This document shows, one piece after another, positions 9,417 through 17,599 of a stretch of DNA of 64,000 nt. Position numbers and translations under genes: made by a program. Every line of letters begins with the position of its first letter. Positions within the stretch are counted from its first letter, which is position 1. The notes under the pieces are model-generated. The model was not told the origin of the DNA and searched no databases. It saw nothing but the letters and a program-made list of their open reading frames with translations. The DNA is from CAYPYI01 sp964415085 (GTDB lineage Bacteria; Bacillota; Clostridia; Tissierellales; Tissierellaceae). Location of the stretch: NCBI GenBank assembly GCA_964415085.1, contig CAYPYI010000001.1, forward strand, positions 81,382-145,381, given 5' to 3'.

Positions 9417-10132
9417 TATATGAACACCTCCTTTGAATGAAAAACTGGTCCATCTTTACAGACCTTCTTGTTTCCATTAGAAGTTTCTATATTACAACCC
9501 ATACAAGCTCCTATTCCACAAGCCATTCTTCTTTCCATGGAAACAATAACTTCTTCATGCTTAACTGCTACTTTTCTCATCATTATTTCTGGACCACATG
9601 TAAATATTTCATCATATTTATTATAATCTATAATATCTGTTATAAATCCTTTAATACCATGTTTGCCAGTATCAGTTGATATATATATATTATCAACATA
9701 CTTTTCTAGATAGTCTAAGATATAAACCTCATCTCTAAATCCACAGTAAAAATCTATTTTCGCATTAGTCTTTTTAGCTAAATATGCAACAGGAGCTATG
9801 CCTATTCCACCTGAAACTATAGCTATTTTATCCCCATTAACTTTAAATTCATTTCCTAGTGGTCCAAGTAGACTTATTTTATCATTTGTTTGTAATTTAC
9901 TTAATAAATTAGTACCCTTTCCTCTATCCTCATATAAAAACTCTATATAGTCATTCTCTAAATTAAATATTGATAAAGGTCTTGATAAAAAGGGCTCTAT
10001 CCCTTCCCAAGCTCTTAACATATAAAATTGACCTGGATTTCCACTAAAATTTCCTTTTATTTTAATTCTATAGATACTTTCAGAAATTTCTTCATTTGTT
10101 ATAACACTAGCAATTTGATTTGACTTTTTCAT
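9416..10132 (-). CDS. pyrK: dihydroorotate dehydrogenase B, electron transfer subunit
   Basis: A 238-residue FAD and [2Fe-2S] protein that shuttles electrons from PyrDB to NAD+. The FAD motif RPLSIF is near residue 52, the GGIGIAPV NAD-binding loop near residue 108, and the C-terminal cysteine cluster CGIGACMGC with a later VCKDGP binds the iron-sulfur centre. Length and order are as expected for Gram-positive class 1B enzymes. It sits between pyrI and pyrDB in the operon. Confidence 0.95.
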   Translation of the reverse strand: MKKSNQIASVITNEEISESIYRIKIKGNFSGNPGQFYMLRAWEGIEPFLSRPLSIFNLENDYIEFLYEDRGKGTNLLSKLQTNDKISLLGPLGNEFKVNGDKIAIVSGGIGIAPVAYLAKKTNAKIDFYCGFRDEVYILDYLEKYVDNIYISTDTGKHGIKGFITDIIDYNKYDEIFTCGPEIMMRKVAVKHEEVIVSMERRMACGIGACMGCNIETSNGNKKVCKDGPVFHSKEVFI

Positions 10133-10146
10133 AATAGCCCCCTATA

Positions 10147-10569
10147 TTATTTGTTTTCATACTCCATATCACAATATTCACATTTATATGTTGAATTTTT
10201 TTCATCTATAAGTATAAACTTGCTATCCATATTTTCAATATTAGTAATGCATCTTGGGTTTTTACAATGAATTATACCTTTTATCTTTTCAGGTAAAGAT
10301 AAATTTATTTTTTTAACTATCTTCTCATTTTCTACATAATTAATAGTTATATTAGGATCTAGGTATCCAAGCATTGTTAAATCTAAATCTTCTACATTTT
10401 CTATTTTTATTAAATCTTTTGATTTCATAGATGAACTTTTTGCATTCATAATAAGTGCTACATTACAATCTGCCTCAGATAAGAATAATTTTTCAAAAAT
10501 ACCAAATCCATTTCCAGGTTTTATATGATCAATTACAATACCATTTTTTATGCTATCTATATTTATCAT
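10147..10569 (-). CDS. pyrI: aspartate carbamoyltransferase regulatory subunit
   Basis: A 140-residue regulatory chain of aspartate carbamoyltransferase. The N-terminal domain begins with the nucleotide-binding IKNGIVIDHI motif; the C-terminal zinc domain has HCKNPRC and CEYCDMEY, giving the four Cys ligands. It binds allosteric nucleotides and holds catalytic trimers together. The start overlaps the pyrB stop (ATGA), so PyrB and PyrI are coupled. A PyrBI holoenzyme controlled by nucleotides is thus layered on the PyrR-type RNA control upstream. Confidence 0.95.
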   Translation of the reverse strand: MINIDSIKNGIVIDHIKPGNGFGIFEKLFLSEADCNVALIMNAKSSSMKSKDLIKIENVEDLDLTMLGYLDPNITINYVENEKIVKKINLSLPEKIKGIIHCKNPRCITNIENMDSKFILIDEKNSTYKCEYCDMEYENK

Positions 10570-11486
10570 TTTCCAACCTCCAATAAATCCATTATAATAG
10601 CCATACGTGCATATAATCCAAATTTTACTTGTTTAAAATAGCAAGCTCTTTCATCACTATCTACTTCACTATCAATTTCTCCTACTCTTGGTAGTGGGTG
10701 AAGTATTGTTAAATCATCTTTTGCTGATTTAAGTTTATCCTGAGTTAAAATATAAGTATTTTTAAGTCTTATATAATCATGCTCATTAAAAAATCTCTCC
10801 TTTTGTACTCTAGTCATGTATAAAACATCCAATTTATTAATATTTTCTTCTAAATTAGTTGTTTCCATTACAATAGATTCTGAGTTTATTTCATTTTTGA
10901 CATAACTAGGTAAACCTAATTCTTCAGGAGAAATTAAGATAAATTTAACATTATTAAATTTTGACAGTGTTTTTATAAGGGAATGTGCAGTTCTACCAAA
11001 TTTAAGGTCACCACAAAGACCGATTGTAAGATTATCTAGTCTTCCTTTTATTTCTTTTATTGTTAAAAGGTCGGTGATAGTTTGAGTAGGGTGATAGTGT
11101 CCACCATCTCCTGCATTAATAATTGGTATTGAAGAGTATTCTGCAGCATATTTTGCAGATCCTTCATTCGGATGTCTTATAGCAATAATATCGCTATAGC
11201 AATTTATAGTTCTAATTGTGTCTGATAAGCTTTCACCTTTAGATACTGATGAAGAGTTTGAGTCTGAAAAACCAATAACTTCTCCACCTAGTTTTAACAT
11301 TGCTGATGTAAAACTAAGTCTCGTTCTTGTACTTGGCTCATAAAAAAGATTTGCTAATATTTTGTTTTTACATTTTTCTGAATATTTTTCCTCATTTTTG
11401 GAAATATCACTTGCTAAATCAAGCAAGTTTAATAGCTCTAACATATCCATACTACTGGAATCAATTAGATGTTTTACATTATTCAA
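10566..11486 (-). CDS. pyrB: aspartate carbamoyltransferase catalytic subunit
   Basis: A 306-residue catalytic chain that joins carbamoyl phosphate and aspartate. Carbamoyl-phosphate binding motif PSTRTRLSF is near residue 50, HPTQ near residue 131, and the aspartate loop HPLPR near residue 263. The chosen start is TTG at 11486, six bases after an AAGGAGGG ribosome site. That ribosome site forms part of a PyrR-like binding loop, so initiation itself may be regulated. It is the first gene of the operon. Confidence 0.95.
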   Translation of the reverse strand: MNNVKHLIDSSSMDMLELLNLLDLASDISKNEEKYSEKCKNKILANLFYEPSTRTRLSFTSAMLKLGGEVIGFSDSNSSSVSKGESLSDTIRTINCYSDIIAIRHPNEGSAKYAAEYSSIPIINAGDGGHYHPTQTITDLLTIKEIKGRLDNLTIGLCGDLKFGRTAHSLIKTLSKFNNVKFILISPEELGLPSYVKNEINSESIVMETTNLEENINKLDVLYMTRVQKERFFNEHDYIRLKNTYILTQDKLKSAKDDLTILHPLPRVGEIDSEVDSDERACYFKQVKFGLYARMAIIMDLLEVGK

Positions 11487-11492
11487 TTAAAT

Positions 11493-11520
11493 CCCTCCTT
11501 AACGTCTCTCTGGACTATTT
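11493..11520 (-). promoter_or_regulatory. second PyrR-like binding loop at the pyrB ribosome site
   Basis: The minus strand reads AGTCCAGAGAGACGTTAAGG, running into the GGAGGG of the pyrB ribosome site. It carries the hexaloop CNGNGA (CAGAGA) closed by GUC/GAC and the 3' purine-rich conserved side of PyrR-binding RNA. Binding here would hide the ribosome site. This rests on consensus match only. Confidence 0.65.
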
Positions 11521-11531
11521 TAAAAGATGGC

Positions 11532-11600
11532 AAAAAAAATCTTCCTACTAGGAAGAAAATAATGTCATCCTTCCTAAACTCTCGGTTTAGTTTAAAGGTT
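11532..11600 (-). promoter_or_regulatory. PyrR-type attenuator (binding loop, antiterminator, terminator)
   Basis: In the pyrB leader, CTAAACCGAGAGTTTAG forms a stem with hexaloop CCGAGA (CNGNGA), followed by GAAGGAT as in known PyrR sites (11567-11597). Downstream CTTCCTAGTAGGAAG followed by a run of eight T (11532-11556) is a terminator. Its 5' arm CTTCCT can instead pair with AGGAAG of the binding loop, the expected antiterminator. PyrR with UMP would stabilise the loop and favour termination. No pyrR gene lies in the window. Confidence 0.85.
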
Positions 11601-11614
11601 CTTATATGAAATTA

Positions 11615-11637
11615 TCATAAATTTATTATTCTGTCAA
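11615..11637 (-). promoter_or_regulatory. pyr operon promoter
   Basis: Minus strand TTGACA (11637-11632), a spacer of about 17, then a TAATTT -10 (TATGAT overlapping it). Transcription would start just before the PyrR attenuator. Confidence 0.7.
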
Positions 11638-11650
11638 ATATATTAATTAT

Positions 11651-11684
11651 TTTGAGCCTGTTATAATTTATAACAGGCTCAAAA
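11651..11684 (-). terminator. terminator after LspA-like gene
   Basis: Long perfect hairpin TTTTGAGCCTGTTATAA / TTATAACAGGCTCAAAA; it can act in both directions. Confidence 0.8.
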
Positions 11685-11693
11685 CATTGTAAA

Positions 11694-12218
11694 TTAACCT
11701 ATATAATACTCCTTCATATCTTTTAATATACTATCATTTTCTATAAACTCTACAAATTGTTTATCAAAAAATACCATATATATTACAATAACTACAAACA
11801 TAGATATATATGCATCTTTTAAATCAAATGTAAACAGACCCTTTAAATATATATAATCCAAACTTCCATCCCAAAATACTTTATCTATTAGTGAACATAT
11901 TGCTCCTGACATAATAAACAAATAAGATAAATAAAATGCTTTTGATTTAAGCTTTTTATTAAATGCATAATTATAAAAAAGATATAAAAGAACTAATATT
12001 AACACCACCATAATAATATGGAATATCTTACCTATTCCTAAATCGAACAAGTTATTTATCCATGAATAATCTCTATTAAACAGTGGACTAAAATATACCA
12101 ATCCTGGGATTATTGCTACATCTAAATCCAAGAAATTGTGATTTATTATTAGCTTTATTATTTGTTCTACTAATACTAAAATTGAAATACTAATAAATCC
12201 TTTATTGCTTTTTTTCAA
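11694..12218 (-). CDS. signal peptidase II-like (LspA family) membrane protein
   Basis: About 174 residues with four hydrophobic segments, the layout of lipoprotein signal peptidase. The C-terminal half has a recognisable but eroded LspA signature: SGAICSLIDKVFWDGSLDYI then FDLKDAYIS, against the usual GNxxDR...VxDFI...FNxAD. Aspartates near both catalytic positions are present, but GN is CS and AD is KD, so it may be a diverged paralogue rather than the housekeeping enzyme. The start at TTG (12218) suits the AAGAGGTG ribosome site better than the in-frame GTG at 12227, which lies inside that site. Confidence 0.6.
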   Translation of the reverse strand: MKKSNKGFISISILVLVEQIIKLIINHNFLDLDVAIIPGLVYFSPLFNRDYSWINNLFDLGIGKIFHIIMVVLILVLLYLFYNYAFNKKLKSKAFYLSYLFIMSGAICSLIDKVFWDGSLDYIYLKGLFTFDLKDAYISMFVVIVIYMVFFDKQFVEFIENDSILKDMKEYYIG

Positions 12219-12230
12219 GAAACACACCTC

Positions 12231-12542
12231 TTAATTAATTGTATTTATGTAATCTAACCATTCTTTATATTTATCAACTTTCATATATCCATAAGCTTTT
12301 TCTGCAAAGATTAATGCTATCTCTTTTTTATTTATAGGTTTAATTTTATTAATTAATAAATAACTCATTAAATGGCAAAGATGTGCTATCTGACCATTTG
12401 TCGCTAGATCTTTAACATTATAGTATTCATTTAACACCAAGTAAAATATACTCTGTTTATCACTACTTAATTCATATAACTTATCAATAGAATCTATATC
12501 AACTTCCAAAAATGAGATGTCTTGTTTTAAATCTACTTCCAC
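12231..12542 (-). CDS. small hypothetical protein
   Basis: A 103-residue, mostly helical, soluble protein, not recognised. It begins at GTG behind an AAGGAATG ribosome site and lies 12 bases before the LspA-like gene, so both are probably one transcript. No motif gives a function. Confidence 0.55.
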   Translation of the reverse strand: MEVDLKQDISFLEVDIDSIDKLYELSSDKQSIFYLVLNEYYNVKDLATNGQIAHLCHLMSYLLINKIKPINKKEIALIFAEKAYGYMKVDKYKEWLDYINTIN

Positions 12543-12559
12543 CTTATCATTCCTTTCAT

Positions 12560-12597
12560 AAAAAAATATCCTTTATATTATTATAAAGGATATTTAC
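12560..12597 (-). terminator. intrinsic terminator
   Basis: Hairpin AAATATCCTTTAT / ATAAAGGATATTT with T-run on the minus strand, at the end of the gene encoded at 12581-13039. Confidence 0.75.
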
Positions 12598-13039
12598 TAT
12601 TAATTCTAATGTTATATTTTTCATATAATAAACTTTCTAAAGATAGTACTATAATTTTTATATTTTTAATATTCTCTAACATAAATAAGGCAATTATAAT
12701 TTTAATTATGAATATATATACAAAGAAAATATTATATTTTAATATTCCTATCAATAATGATAAGCTAGCTAGAATTGTTAATAAATTTAATATAAACTCC
12801 TTAGTATATATTTGTATATTAATAGATTCTATATCTTCTATTAACAAATTATATGAAATATCTTTTTTCTCTTTCAAATAATAATTTTTAGCTTTATCAA
12901 TTTTTTCGGAAGTTTTTTTATTATCTATCATCTTAAATTGATCATATTTATACAGAATAAATAACAAAACTACAATCGCTATAGTTATTATTAAAATATC
13001 TCCCAATTTAAGCTTTTCTATTAATAAATACTGTTCCAT
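12581..13039 (-). CDS. hypothetical membrane protein
   Basis: About 152 residues. One hydrophobic segment lies near the N-terminus (residues 11-30), a charged Lys-rich helix follows, and two more hydrophobic segments lie at about 85-125. Not recognised. Met4 (13039) is chosen because AAGGATG is well spaced from it and too close to the first ATG. It lies between the Trk operon and the LspA-like pair and is bounded by hairpins. Confidence 0.5.
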   Translation of the reverse strand: MEQYLLIEKLKLGDILIITIAIVVLLFILYKYDQFKMIDNKKTSEKIDKAKNYYLKEKKDISYNLLIEDIESINIQIYTKEFILNLLTILASLSLLIGILKYNIFFVYIFIIKIIIALFMLENIKNIKIIVLSLESLLYEKYNIRINSKYPL

Positions 13040-13056
13040 AATATTCATCCTTTCAA

Positions 13057-13087
13057 GAGGAAAATCCTATAACTTTATAGGATTTTC
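13057..13087. terminator. hairpin between trkH and small membrane protein gene
   Basis: Inverted repeat AAAATCCTATAA / TTATAGGATTTT; either a second terminator for trkAH or a leader structure of the next gene. Confidence 0.5.
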
Positions 13088-13189
13088 TTAGGATATTAAT
13101 TTAAGGATTATTCTAAATTAATTTTTATCTTAAATTAATTATATACAGGTATTATGAAAAGTATGTTATTAATATATCAAATCTATGTA

Positions 13190-13224
13190 AAATATAAATA
13201 TCTTATAAAAGATACTTATATTTC
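13190..13224 (-). terminator. trkAH terminator
   Basis: Inverted repeat AAATATAA...TTATATTT with inner ATATCTT/AAAGATA, overlapping the trkH stop. Confidence 0.5.
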
Positions 13225-14664
13225 TTTTCTCCAATTTTTAGGAGCTATGAGTGCCAAAATTGTAAAAAGTTCGAGCCTTCCTAATAACATTAAAAGTGAA
13301 AAATAAATTTTTGAAATTCCACTAAAACTAGAGAAATTACTAGCTGGACCTACTAAATTAAGTCCTGGACCAATATTACCAAGAGTTGCTGCTACAGATG
13401 TAAATGATGATACTAAATCTATATCTTCAAGAGAAATTAATATAGTTGATATTGCAACAATTATCATATATAAAGACATATAGCTATTAATTCCCTCTAC
13501 TGTTTCCTCACTCATAACTCTCCCATTAACTTTTATAGGTATAACTGCTCTTGGATGAAATATTTTTAAAATTTCTCTTTTAATTAACTTAAGTAAAACT
13601 AAGATTCTTATTATTTTCATTCCACCAGCAGTAGATCCTGCACTCCCACCAGTAAACATTAATAAAACTAATATAGCTTTACTAAAACTAGGCCATTTAT
13701 TAAAGTCCGCTGTTGAATATCCAGTTGTAGTTATAATAGAGCTTACTTGGAAAAATGAATCTTTTAAAGATAATAAAAAACTACCATAATTTGTAAAAAA
13801 TAAATTTAAGCAAATAAGTAGAACAGATACAGTAACTATTTTAATATATAACCTTAGCTCTTCATCTCTTATTGCCTCTTTAAATCTACCGTGATAAGTC
13901 AAATAGTATAGTGAGAAATTTATACCTGAAAAAAGCATAAAAAATCCTATTACAAGTTGTATATAATAGCTATTATATGCACCTACACTTGCATTTTTAG
14001 TCGCTAAACCTCCTGTACCTACAGTACCAAATGTATATACTAATGATTCAAATAGACTCATCTTACCTAATAATAAAAGTAATACTTGGGTTATAGTTAT
14101 TGAAAAATAAATAGTATATAAAATTTTAGCTGTATCTTTAAGTCTTGGAGCTATTTTCCCAGCTACTGGTCCAGGACTTTCTGCTTTAAATATTTGTAAT
14201 CCACCTATTCCTAATGCTGGTAATAGAGCTAAAGTAAATACCAGAATTCCCATACCACCTATCCAATGAGTAAAAGATCTCCAAAACAATATACCTTTTG
14301 ATAAAACTTCTACATCAGGTATAACAGTGGCACCTGTAGTTGTAAATCCCGACACTGTTTCAAATAATGCATCCGCAAAAGTAGGTACACTTTTCGATAA
14401 AAACAAAGGTAAGGCACCAAATACAGATATTAATATCCAGCTTATTGCAACAATTAATAATCCTTCTTTTGCATTAATATTTTTTTTAATATCCTTTCTT
14501 CTAGATAAAATCAAACCTACAAAAAAAGTTACAACTATTGTAAGCAAGAATATTTTAATCTCTTGTTCATTATTTATTAAACTTACCAATAAAGCTGGTA
14601 TCATGAGTAAAGATTCAAGCATTAAAATATTACCTATTATCTTTACTACGATTCCATAATTCAT
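13216..14664 (-). CDS. trkH: TrkH family potassium uptake channel
   Basis: A 482-residue polytopic protein of the TrkH/KtrB superfamily that carries K+ across the membrane. The four P-loop filter segments can be seen: SGFTTTGATV, GTVGTGGLAT, ITTTGYSTAD and AATLGNIGPG, each with the key glycine. The length is that of TrkH rather than the shorter KtrB. Its start lies inside the end of trkA (35-base overlap) behind an AGGGAGGTTT ribosome site, so gating subunit and channel are made together. Confidence 0.93.
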   Translation of the reverse strand: MNYGIVVKIIGNILMLESLLMIPALLVSLINNEQEIKIFLLTIVVTFFVGLILSRRKDIKKNINAKEGLLIVAISWILISVFGALPLFLSKSVPTFADALFETVSGFTTTGATVIPDVEVLSKGILFWRSFTHWIGGMGILVFTLALLPALGIGGLQIFKAESPGPVAGKIAPRLKDTAKILYTIYFSITITQVLLLLLGKMSLFESLVYTFGTVGTGGLATKNASVGAYNSYYIQLVIGFFMLFSGINFSLYYLTYHGRFKEAIRDEELRLYIKIVTVSVLLICLNLFFTNYGSFLLSLKDSFFQVSSIITTTGYSTADFNKWPSFSKAILVLLMFTGGSAGSTAGGMKIIRILVLLKLIKREILKIFHPRAVIPIKVNGRVMSEETVEGINSYMSLYMIIVAISTILISLEDIDLVSSFTSVAATLGNIGPGLNLVGPASNFSSFSGISKIYFSLLMLLGRLELFTILALIAPKNWRKEI

Positions 14665-16021
14665 TTAAGAAACCTCCCTTAGATGGTTCAAAAAATAATT
14701 TAAGCTCTGATAAATTTTCACTTAGACAAAATACAACTATTCTATCATTAGGCTCAAGTCTACTATCTCCATTTGGAATTATTATTTTCCCATCTCTTAC
14801 TATTGATCCTATGATCACGCCCTTAGGCAATTTTAAATCTTTTATTTTTTTCCCTATAACTGGTATATCTTTTCCTATTATTATTTCTGTAACTTCACCA
14901 TCTCCGCCTATTAAAAGTGAAACTGAAACAATTTTACCCCCACGAATAATCTTTAATATGTTACTAGTTGTTATATATATTGGATTTAAAGCTACATCTA
15001 TACCTAATCTATCTATTATCTTTGTATAGTTTTCTCTGCTTATTTTTGATACAGTTTTGTTTACTCCAGCTTGCTTTGCCATAAGACCCATAAGAAGATT
15101 TTCTTCATCAAATCCCGTGGCCCCTACAAATGCATCCATAGTACTTAACCTTTCTTCCTCTAACAAATGTATGTCCGTTCCATCACCATGAACAATAAGA
15201 GCACTTTCTAAATCTTCTGATAACTCTATACACCTTTCTTTATCTTGTTCTATTATAGTTACATCTATATTAGATTTCCCTAAATTTTCGGCAAGATAAA
15301 AAGCCATATTACTTCCACCCAAAATCATAACTCTTTGAATTTCTTTTTTTCTATCTGACTCATCATACTTGTGAATAAAACTTGTAATATCCTTTGTTCT
15401 TCCTATTATATAAACAATATCATCCGGACAAATTGTAGTAAATCCATCTGGTATTATAATTTCACCATCTCTTGAAATTGCAGTAATTAAAAGATCATTA
15501 AAACCTTGAAGATCTTTAATCTGTCTATTTATAAAGTCACTATTATTTCCTACGTTAAAATCAATCATTTGTACCTTACCGCTTGCAAATCCCCCAGAAT
15601 AAAAATTATAACTTTTAAGTAAATATTTTTCTATAGAATAAGCTGTAGCTAAATCTGGATTTACAATGTAATCTATACCTAACTCACTTTTTATAAAATC
15701 TAATTGCTTTAAATACCTCGGATTAATAATTCTTGCAATAGTTCTCTTGCAACCAAGCTTCTTAGCTAAAGTACAAATTAAAGTGTTCGTTTCATCGCTA
15801 TCAGTACAAGCAACTAGTATGTTATAAGACTTAATATCTAGTTCTTTTAGGATTGATAAATCTATACCATTACCCAAAACTGTTAAAACATCTAGATGTT
15901 CATTAACTCTATCTATTACTTCAGGATTATGATCAATTACTGTAATATCTATTCCTTCTGATACTAAAGCTTCTGATAACTTATAACCTAACTTACCTGC
16001 ACCCACTACTATAACCTTCAT
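14630..16021 (-). CDS. trkA: Trk system potassium transporter gating subunit TrkA
   Basis: A 463-residue cytoplasmic protein with two tandem RCK units, each an NAD(H)-binding Rossmann domain (GAGKLGYKLSEAL at residue 7; LGGSNMAFYLAENL near residue 234) followed by a TrkA-C domain. It forms the ring that opens TrkH on nucleotide binding. Full length is normal for a double-unit TrkA. It has a strong AGGAGGTATTGT ribosome site and is first in the two-gene operon. Confidence 0.93.
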   Translation of the reverse strand: MKVIVVGAGKLGYKLSEALVSEGIDITVIDHNPEVIDRVNEHLDVLTVLGNGIDLSILKELDIKSYNILVACTDSDETNTLICTLAKKLGCKRTIARIINPRYLKQLDFIKSELGIDYIVNPDLATAYSIEKYLLKSYNFYSGGFASGKVQMIDFNVGNNSDFINRQIKDLQGFNDLLITAISRDGEIIIPDGFTTICPDDIVYIIGRTKDITSFIHKYDESDRKKEIQRVMILGGSNMAFYLAENLGKSNIDVTIIEQDKERCIELSEDLESALIVHGDGTDIHLLEEERLSTMDAFVGATGFDEENLLMGLMAKQAGVNKTVSKISRENYTKIIDRLGIDVALNPIYITTSNILKIIRGGKIVSVSLLIGGDGEVTEIIIGKDIPVIGKKIKDLKLPKGVIIGSIVRDGKIIIPNGDSRLEPNDRIVVFCLSENLSELKLFFEPSKGGFLNELWNRSKDNR

Positions 16022-16093
16022 ACAATACCTCCTATCCTTTATACTATAACACTTATCACTATTAAATTATAGTAATATAAGTAAAAAAATAAA

Positions 16094-16125
16094 CCTAATA
16101 AGCACACTTTTAACTGCTCATTAGG
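16094..16125 (-). terminator. terminator after lipoprotein gene
   Basis: CCTAAT/ATTAGG arms with inner GCA/TGC pairing; TTTATTTTTTT follows on the minus strand. Confidence 0.8.
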
Positions 16126-16134
16126 TAATATATT

Positions 16135-16623
16135 TTAATACATAAAAACTATCGAATCATCTAAACCATCTTTCCCATTATATTGAAAAATATACTCTCC
16201 ATTTACTCCTTTATTATTTTCCCATTTAATTTTTAACATTGGAATTCCTTCAGGATATACCGCATGTATTAAAATCTTTTCACCTGGATTAATTTCTTTA
16301 AATTCTTCTATAACCCCAATTTCTATCAAGTTATCATCTTTGTATTCTAGTTCAATAAATTTTAAACTATCAATAAATATATTATCTGTAAAAAACTCTG
16401 TATATTCATTACTGCTAACCTCATCTTCATAAATATGTTTATATGAACTTAAATCAACATCTTCTATTACCCTATTAATATATACTTTTTTTTCTTCATC
16501 CGTCTCTTCTGAAACTAAATTATCTTCCTCTTTGGGTAATTCTTGACTTAAATTATTTTTTTTACAAGAAACTAATAACAAACTTAATAATAAAATTATG
16601 ATTAATATTCTATTTTTTTTCAT
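16135..16623 (-). CDS. putative lipoprotein
   Basis: About 162 residues with a lipobox at the end of a hydrophobic leader (LLVSC), so the mature protein is probably lipid-anchored outside the membrane. The mature part is acidic at first, then beta-rich, and is not recognised. Met2 of the double ATG is best placed for the AAAGGAGAG ribosome site. It is monocistronic, upstream of its own terminator. Confidence 0.65.
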   Translation of the reverse strand: MKKNRILIIILLLSLLLVSCKKNNLSQELPKEEDNLVSEETDEEKKVYINRVIEDVDLSSYKHIYEDEVSSNEYTEFFTDNIFIDSLKFIELEYKDDNLIEIGVIEEFKEINPGEKILIHAVYPEGIPMLKIKWENNKGVNGEYIFQYNGKDGLDDSIVFMY

Positions 16624-16778
16624 CATACTCTCCTTTAGTATAAATCTATATTTGAATTAATATCTATATTCTAATTTTATCATATAAGTACTATTAATTT
16701 ATTACAAACTAATTAATTTTTTTATATTGTGTTGATTGAACTTTATTGTTGGATATAATACTAATAGAGGTGATAATT

Positions 16779-17183
16779 ATGGTAAACACAGAAAATGTAA
16801 AGCAACATATAAAGTATATTCTAAAACTTGTAGAACAAGCTGAAAAGAATTTAAAGAAAGCACGTAACTGGGGAGTATATGATATTTTAAATGGAAAAAC
16901 ATTAACTGGAATAATTAAGCATAATAAAATATCAAAAACTGAAAAAGACTTAGTAAATATAAATAAAGAATTAAATCTTCTTAAAGATGAATTAACTAGC
17001 TTAAATCTAAAAGTGAATACAAAAGTTAATGCTGGTAGCTTAAATAAATTTCTAGATATTTTCACTGATAATATCTTCTCTGATGTTTATACACAAACTA
17101 AGATAACTACTGGTTTAGATAATATCTCAGATTTAAAAAAATCTTTGAATAATTTATATGAAGACATTAATAAATTAAATTAA
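16779..17183 (+). CDS. small coiled-coil hypothetical protein
   Basis: A 134-residue soluble protein, almost all helical, with a long heptad-like region (about 60-95) and Lys/Asn-rich ends. The N-terminal half (HIKYILKLVEQAEKNL, WGVYDILNG) looks like a conserved small Firmicutes family, but I cannot name it. The start at 16779 follows GAGGTGATAATT; the in-frame ATG at 16746 has no ribosome site. It ends four bases before the -35 of the M-box transcript. Confidence 0.65.
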   Translation: MVNTENVKQHIKYILKLVEQAEKNLKKARNWGVYDILNGKTLTGIIKHNKISKTEKDLVNINKELNLLKDELTSLNLKVNTKVNAGSLNKFLDIFTDNIFSDVYTQTKITTGLDNISDLKKSLNNLYEDINKLN

Positions 17184-17186
17184 TAT

Positions 17187-17214
17187 TTGACAAATGATTC
17201 TTGGATGATATAAT
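17187..17214 (+). promoter_or_regulatory. promoter of the M-box/mgtA transcript
   Basis: TTGACA (17187-17192), a 16-base spacer and a consensus TATAAT (17209-17214). Confidence 0.85.
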
Positions 17215-17239
17215 CGTAAATGGTTGAAAAATTAAATAT

Positions 17240-17443
17240 TTCGGTAGGTGAGGCTACTATAAGGATATGGATTACTGCCGCGGATTAGTGGAGACACTAT
17301 GAGCAGGTTTGAACAGCTTATATCATAAAGGTATAGGATAATGTAATTTCAGCGCCTTATAGAGTTAAAGCTTGAACGAACAGTAGAACATATCAAAATA
17401 TGTGTATTTACCATGTTAAGTTTAAGCTTGACATGGTTTTTTT
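17240..17443 (+). ncRNA. M-box (ykoK) Mg2+ riboswitch with terminator
   Basis: The conserved M-box core is plain: GGTAGGTGAGGCTACTAT, then ATTACTGCCG, GTGGAGACACTATGAGCAGG and TTCAGCGCC. The expression platform shows a terminator with CCATGT (17411-17416) and ACATGG (17431-17436) arms followed by seven T. An alternative helix is AAGCTTGAAC (17368-17377) with GTTTAAGCTT (17420-17429), ten pairs with one G-U. High Mg2+ should favour termination before the magnesium transporter gene. Confidence 0.92.
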
Positions 17444-17478
17444 ATTTATACAAATTCATTAATAAAGGGGGATTTTGG

Positions 17479-17556
17479 ATGGACTCGGACAAATATCGGG
17501 ATATAATTAAATATTTTAGATACCTAGACTTATTTATATTGAGTCTATCTAATTGA
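17479..17556 (+). CDS. possible 25-codon leader peptide between M-box and mgtA
   Basis: A short ORF with a strong AAAGGGGGA ribosome site eight bases before ATG. The peptide starts MDSDKYRD and ends LFILSLSN. It is too short for normal gene finding. Acidic or proline-rich leaders control mgtA by ribosome behaviour in enterics; whether this one does so is unknown. It could also be a small membrane-associated peptide. Coding is supported only by the ribosome site and position. Confidence 0.45.
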   Translation: MDSDKYRDIIKYFRYLDLFILSLSN

Positions 17557-17599
17557 TATTTACTTATATCCTACTACAAAATTTTTAGGAGGTAGGAAA

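Noticed and set aside
12609..12881. Plus-strand ORF antisense to the small membrane protein gene
   Set aside because: Shadow of AT-rich coding sequence with no ribosome site.
16709..17065. Minus-strand ORF opposite the small coiled protein
   Set aside because: It lacks a ribosome site, has unlikely Phe/Ser-rich composition, and lies antisense to a gene with a good start and stop.
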